A stretch of DNA of 64,000 nucleotides from positions 29,467,001-29,531,000 of the forward strand of contig JAFMSR010000009.1 in NCBI GenBank assembly GCA_022818135.1. The letters run 5' to 3'. Shown piece after piece: positions 59,190-64,000 of this stretch (position 1 is the stretch's first letter; each line of letters begins with the position of its first letter). The notes beneath the pieces are model-generated. The model saw only the letters and a program-made list of their open reading frames with translations. It did not search any database and was not told the origin of the DNA. Source of the DNA: Saxidomus purpurata. Its lineage: Eukaryota > Mollusca > Bivalvia > Venerida > Veneridae. The translations under genes and the position numbers were made by a program.

Positions 59190-60835
59190 CTGTTAAGTAT
59201 TCCAAATGTGCATTATGACCCAGTATTCCAAATGTGTATTATGACCCAGTATTCCAAATGTACATTATGACCCAGTATTCCAAAGTGTTTATGCCCAGTA
59301 TCCAAATGTACATTAGCCCAGTATTCCAAATGTGTATTAGCCCAGTACCCAAATGTGTATTATGACCCAGTATTCCAAATGTACTTATGCCCAGTTTCCA
59401 AATGTGCATTATGACCCAGTATTCCAAATGTGTATTATGACCCAGTATTCCAAATGTACATTATGACCCAGTATTCCAAATGTGTATTATGACCCAGTAT
59501 TCCAAATGTGCATTATGACCCAGTATTCCAAATGTGCATTTTGACCCAGTATCCCAAATGTGTATTATGACCAGGGCTTCGATAATTTGGTCAACTCAAT
59601 CGGTCCAAGCTGAGTCTCTGACAATATTGGTGTTGCAAATCATGTTACCCCACCCACTTGGGAATACAGCGGAAGTTACTCACTTGTTTTATTATGCGGT
59701 TTTACATTGATGTCATGTTCAAAATACACGATCTTACTTTTCAAAATGCATTTCCTGTTGAAATTGATCAATATTTTATCATGTCTGAAGCTGATTTATG
59801 TATATTTCGAAAGGAAAAGCAAGCAACTAATGTCTGCCGAGTTCAGCAAAATTTATCGAGAAAATGTTTACAGTTGCACCGTGCAACAGGAGGCAATATA
59901 CGCCGGTCTCCGGCTCTGGTCTTCGAAGGTCTTGGAAATGATCCGTGTAATAATTAGCAATGAAAATATTTTTGCAGAATATTAATTCATTTTTTAATAC
60001 ATGAGCATTCGTGACTTAGGAAAGAGCCTGCAAAAATATGTACCGGCGGTCGATTTATGAATTACAATCGTATTCTTGAAAAATAGGTCTACCACATATA
60101 TTGTTGTTGAATTTAAATAAAGAACATTTACAAATTGTGTTCTTTTTTTTTCTAAAACTGATGATCTACTTTCAAAATAATTCAATATTATTAATAAAAG
60201 TGAACATCTACTTTCCGAGTAATCCAAAGTAATTAAAGATCAATTTTTTATTTATTAGGGGAGTTCCTAGTTAATGAAACATAATCGCTACAATAACCGA
60301 CAAAGCAATCAAGGATCGGTCTTTTCCAAGTTGATAGGCTAGCTGCAAACATCAAAGTATTGCCAGAGGCATTTGGCTTTGTCCTCTGATTGCTAATTAC
60401 CGACCAATTAACGAAGTGACAGTCAGATTATCCGACACGTTTATTGCTCTTCCTGGGGGTAATTAACAGACCTGTAGCTGTTGACAGGAGCCTGTGCATT
60501 GTGATTTTCAACACATTTTTGACCGAAAATGTAAAAATTCTCGGACCGATTTAGAATGGCTTTTCAGACTTGTGAATCGGTTTTTGAAGTCAAAATTCGG
60601 TCCAAAACCAAAAAAACGAAGATTATCGAAGCCCTGATTATGACCCAGTATTCCAAATGTGCATAATAACCCAGTATCCCAAATGTGCATTATGACCCAG
60701 TATCACAAATGTGCATTATGACCCAGTATTCCAAATGTGTATTATGACCCAGTATTCCAAATGTACATTATGACCCAGTATTCCAAATGTGCATAATGAC
60801 CCAGTATCACAAATGTGCATTATGACCATAGTGAG
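59190..60835 (+). repeat. 26-bp minisatellite, split by a transposon
   Basis: CAGTATTCCAAATGTGCATT then ATGACC recurs every 26 bp at 59,194-59,571 and 60,637-60,830, with TGTATT/TACATT variants and some shortened units. The two halves are one array separated by the element at 59,572-60,636. Confidence 0.9.
59572..60636. mobile_element. hAT-like non-autonomous element, 1,065 bp, 8-bp TSD
   Basis: Ends are CAGGGCTTCGATAATTTGGT on the left and, read inward from the right, CAGGGCTTCGATAATCTTCG. Both sides carry ATTATGAC (59,564-59,571 and 60,637-60,644), an 8-bp target duplication as expected for hAT. Short overlapping ORFs (99 and 92 codons near 59.66-59.99 kb) show no recognisable transposase. 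The insertion lies within the 26-bp array, whose text resumes correctly after the duplicated 8 bp. Confidence 0.85.
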
Positions 60836-60942
60836 ATGTTCACTCCAAGTGATTGACTGACATGTTCACTACAAATGATATACTGACACATTCACTCAAA
60901 GCGATCTACTGACATATTATTCACTCAAAGTGATCTACTGAA
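60836..60942 (+). repeat. Short tandem array, about 28 bp x 4
   Basis: GTTCACTCCAAGTGATTGAC, GTTCACTACAAATGATATAC, ATTCACTCAAAGCGATCTAC and ATTCACTCAAAGTGATCTAC follow each other between the 26-bp array and the next element. Confidence 0.75.
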
Positions 60943-62051
60943 AACAAGAGGGCAAAGATGGCCCTATATCGCTCACCTGCGACATGACAATATGTGACCG
61001 CACTACAACTCTAGACTATATATCATAAACACAAAAATTCTGTTTGACCATGACAAGGCAAACCTTTTGACCAATTTACATTATGATTGGGTTGTAAATG
61101 TCATCTGTATGGAATACACAAGGTTTTAATGGGGTGACCTAGTTTTGACCTCAGATTATCCATTTCATACTTGACCTAAATTTCATCAAGAAAATCATAC
61201 TCACAAAGTTTCATGAAGATAGAATGAAAAATGCAACCTCTATTGCATACACATGGTTTTTCTACAATTTTACCCCATGACCTAGTTTTTGACCCTAGAT
61301 GACCCAAGTTAGAACTCGACTTCTATTTTATTAAGGCAAATATACTGACAAAGTTTCATGAAGATCCAATGAAAAATGCAACCTCTTAAGCATACACAAG
61401 GTTTTTCTATGATTTAATCCCGTGACCTAGCTTTTGACCCCAAACGTAACCTAGATATCATCAAAACAATCATACTGACAACGTTTCATGAAAATCAAAT
61501 GAAAAATGCAACCTCTATTGCATACTTCTATGATTTGACGAAGTGACCTAGTTTTTAACCCTAGATGACCCATGTTCAAACTCGACCTAGATATTATCAA
61601 AACAATCATACTGACCAAGTTTCGCTAAAATCCAATGATTAATGCAACCTCTATTGCATACACAAGGTTTTTCTATGATTTGACCCGGTGACCTAGTTTT
61701 TGACCCCAGATGACCCATGTTCAAACTTGTCCTAGATTTTATCAAGGCAATCGTACTGTCCAAGTTTCATGAAGATCCAATGAAAAATGTAACCTCTATA
61801 GCATACACAAGGTTTTTTGTATGATTTGACCCCATGACCTGGTTTTTGTCCCTAGATGACCCATGTTCCAACTCGACCTAGATTTTATCAAGGTAGTCAT
61901 TCTGACCAAGCTTCATGAAGATCCAGTGAAAAATGCAGCCTCTATTTTGCATACACAAGTTTAAGTGTGGACAGACAACAGACGATGGACGACGGACAAA
62001 AGGGGATCACAATATCTCACCTTAGCACTTCGTGCTCAGGTGAGCTAAAAA
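60943..62051 (+). repeat. Family I element, full length
   Basis: Opens AACAAGAGGGCAAAGATGGC, TATCGCTCACCTG. It has about six monomers of about 145 bp (AAGTTTCATGAAGATCCAAT, GCAACCTCTATTGCATACAC, TGACCTAGTTTTTGACCC), GACGATGGACGACGGAC, and closes CTCACCTTAGCACTTCGTGC then CAGGTGAGCTAAAAATA. Confidence 0.75.
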
Positions 62052-62377
62052 TAAGTCATTTAATTTCTGAAATTATGTTAAACTATTCCCCACAAGCACA
62101 GATGGTACAAAAACACTAGGTGAGCATGCTATATGAACTCATTAAAAAATGAATGTAAGTGGTTACTTTATACCAAACACAATTTCAGTTCAGAAAATGA
62201 AACTGTATGGACAGGAACCTGTTGAAGTGTCATATTTTTGTACTCTGTATGGTCTCTTACAAACAAGCAACCAATAACTGTTACAGATTGCCAATGGGTT
62301 GATGTATGCATGAAGTTTTAGGTCTTTAGAAGAAAAATTATTTATTTTTTTACGACTTAGTGGAAAACCATATCCTG

Positions 62378-62865
62378 CACCTGGCACAGGCACAGATCTC
62401 ATAAGAAGTGCACTTACTTTCAGGGAAAACTGGTTGTCAGCATACTACAAACACCCAGCACAGGCACAGATCTCATAAGTAGTGCACTAATTTCAGGGAA
62501 AACTGGTTGTCAGCATATTTCCAACACCCAGCACAGGCACAGATCTCATAAGTAGTGAACTTACTTTAAGGGAAAACTGGTTGTCAGCATACTACAAACA
62601 CACAGCACAGGCACAGATCTCATAAGTAGTGCACTTACTTTCAGGGAAAACTGGTTGTCAGCATATTTCCAACACCCAGCACAGGCTAGAAAACTGGTTG
62701 TCAGCATATTTCCAACACCCAGCACAGGCACAGATCTCATAAGTAGTGCACTTACTTTAAGGGAAAACTGGTTGTCAGCATACTTCCAACACCCAGCACA
62801 GGCACAGATCTCATAAGTAGTGCACTTACTTTTAGGGAAAACTGGTTGTCAGCATATTTCCAAAA
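62378..62865 (-). repeat. 74-bp minisatellite carrying a splice-donor sequence in each unit
   Basis: About 6.5 units of 74 bp containing (minus strand) CAGTTTTCCCTGAAAGTAAG then TGCACTACTTATGAGATCTG. Most units keep the donor GTAAGT (near 62,413, 62,560, 62,634, 62,752, 62,826); one has lost it (near 62,487, ACTAATTT on the plus strand) and one is internally deleted (near 62,690). The first unit on the right overlaps the possible exon at 62,830-62,898. Confidence 0.85.
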
Positions 62866-62898
62866 GTATTCAGCTTTTAAACGACCGTACCTCCTCAT
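62830..62898 (-). CDS. Possible coding exon next to a splice-donor tandem array
   Basis: On the minus strand the frame MRRYGRLKAEYFWKYADNQF then SLK ends exactly at a consensus donor, AAAA|GTAAGTG (62,830/62,829). A possible acceptor is AG at 62,895-62,894. The last part of this stretch and its donor recur in each 74-bp unit of the array to the left (62,378-62,865). An overlapping frame (FLEKAVLMLYEE) is also open just upstream, so the 5' boundary is uncertain. A repeat element begins at about 62,932. If real, it belongs to a second minus-strand gene coming from beyond the right edge. Confidence 0.3.
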
Positions 62899-62931
62899 AT
62901 AACATCAGTACTGCTTTTTCAAGGAAGTGGA

Positions 62932-63690
62932 CACAAGAGTGACTCTATAGGCTACAAGCTTGTTGAATACCCCCAACCACCCAGCTGACACAGTGTATAA
63001 ACCTATGTAACATTTAATGCTTTTATTACTGGACATGCACAACTTAAAACATCGTACTTATCACTTCTTTGAAGTATGATTAAATTTTGACTAGGGGATT
63101 TGGAGATTAAGAGCCCACAAGGTCGAGCCCCTATGACCTTGACCTAGTGAACGGAAACATGGACCATGCACAAATAGGCATAGTACTTATCACTCCTGTG
63201 AAGTATCATTAAATTCTGACCAGGGGTTTTGAAGATTAAGCGTCCACAAGATTTTACTATGTCCAATCCCTGTTCAAACCCCTTGACCTTTGAACAGGTG
63301 ACCTGAAACATTGACCATGCACAACTAGGCATTGTACTTACCCCTGTGACCTTGAACTTTGACCTAGTGACCCGAAACATGGACTGTGCACAACTAGGCA
63401 TAGTTCTTATCACTTCTGTGAAGTATCATTAAATTCTGATCTGGGGTTTTGGAAATTTAGCATCCACAAGATTTTACTATCTCGAGCCCTTGTGACCTTG
63501 ATCTTTGACCTAGTGATCCCAAACATGGACCTTGTACAACTAGACATTGAACTTATCACTTCTTTGAAGTATCATTAAATTCTGACCAGGGATTTTGGAG
63601 ATTTAGTGTCCACAAGATTCCATCTACAGACAGACGGACAAGCTGAATCCAGTATATCCCCCTTTCACTTTGTGTTCGGGGGTTATAAAA
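62932..63690 (+). repeat. Family C element, full length
   Basis: Opens ACACAAGAGTGACTCTATAG, then GAATACCCCCAACC. Monomers of about 150 bp carry GAAGTATCATTAAATTCTGA, CCACAAGATTTTACTATCTC and TGACCTTGAACTTTGACCT, then CAGACAGACGGACAAGC, closing TTTGTGTTCGGGGGTTATAAA. Confidence 0.75.
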
Positions 63691-64000
63691 ATTGATAATG
63701 TGTATGAACTGCAAGCCTCTCAACTGCAACTAAAAACATGAGCTTAAAATCCAAACAGTGTTGTGTTTACACACTTTTGACTACTGCATGTCAATTAGAA
63801 GAACATACTTCAAGAAAATATAAACGCTGTACAAAGCTGGTGCTTATATAATTTCAGATTTTCAGTATGGATTGCCAGAGGTTTGGCATTGGTATCTTTT
63901 TTATCTTTGTTGTATATAAAAATGATCTAAGGTACTTTAACAAGCTTATGTCCAAAGTCACTATACAGGCAAAAACCAGCTATGTGTGCTGGGACTAGCT
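63691..64000. other. Right edge, nothing firmly identified
   Basis: A plus-strand open stretch of about 45 codons (from MDCQRFGIGIFFIFVV at about 63,868) follows an acceptor-like TATAATTTCAG, but no donor, homology or repeat supports it. Confidence 0.25.

Noticed and set aside
1..64000. A bacterial-type defence or biosynthetic system
   Set aside because: No operon structure, Shine-Dalgarno-led genes or long clustered ORFs; the window is animal DNA with spliced exons.
1..64000. Autonomous transposase, reverse transcriptase or viral genes
   Set aside because: No ORF with their motifs was seen; all mobile elements here appear non-autonomous or truncated.

Overview
This is eukaryotic, AT-rich, intron-dominated DNA. 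It most resembles a bivalve mollusc genome, probably a heterodont clam. The basis is the dense carpet of dispersed repeats that open with AACAAGAGGGCC or AACAAGAGCTGT and close with a hairpin plus TAAAA, which I remember from clam sequences; the assignment is an inference. There are no bacterial operons, no long transposase or reverse-transcriptase ORFs, and no tRNA or rRNA genes that I could see.

Main gene (minus strand, about 46.5 kb down to 7.5 kb and on past the left edge). A CpG-rich promoter-like patch (46.05-46.52 kb) is followed by one very large exon (41,466-45,113 or 45,159; about 1,216 codons; Ser-rich, apparently disordered). I reconstructed five further small exons by hand from splice signals and open frames: 41,185-41,259, 33,122-33,250, 20,149-20,308, 8,157-8,293 and 7,492-7,737. 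All intron phases agree (0, 0, 0, 1, 0), which is strong internal support for a single gene with introns up to about 13 kb. I do not recognise the protein; the catalytic or folded part, if any, lies left of the window.

Introns and flanks. Almost everything else is repeat: (i) many copies of a modular class of non-autonomous elements (several families, some nested in each other), each with an opening motif, a short hairpin, a family-specific inverted motif, tandem monomers of about 140-170 bp, a GGAC-rich tract and a closing inverted motif; (ii) minisatellites (31 bp at 8.4-11.5 kb, 33 bp at 54.6-55.2 kb, 26 bp at 59.2-60.8 kb, 74 bp at 62.4-62.9 kb, about 20 bp at 47.8-48.0 kb); (iii) recognisable DNA-transposon derivatives: a TA-flanked pogo/mariner-like element at 27.73-28.56 kb, a hAT-like element with an 8-bp target duplication at 59.57-60.64 kb, and palindromic MITE-like elements at 2.4, 29.1-29.6 and 51.9-52.1 kb; (iv) a probable LINE 3' end at 21.2 kb.

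Right end (46.5-64 kb). No confident gene. An 85-codon minus-strand ORF at 46.8-47.06 kb and a possible minus-strand exon at 62,830-62,898, whose splice donor has been amplified in a 74-bp tandem array, are the only coding candidates.

Most notable observations: the unified architecture of the hairpin-ended repeat families; the repeated TGACCTTGACCTTTGACCT motif inside them, which reads on the other strand as a perfect DR1 nuclear-receptor element overlapping an ERR/SF-1 extended half-site; repeated clean insertions of one family into others; and the splice-donor minisatellite.
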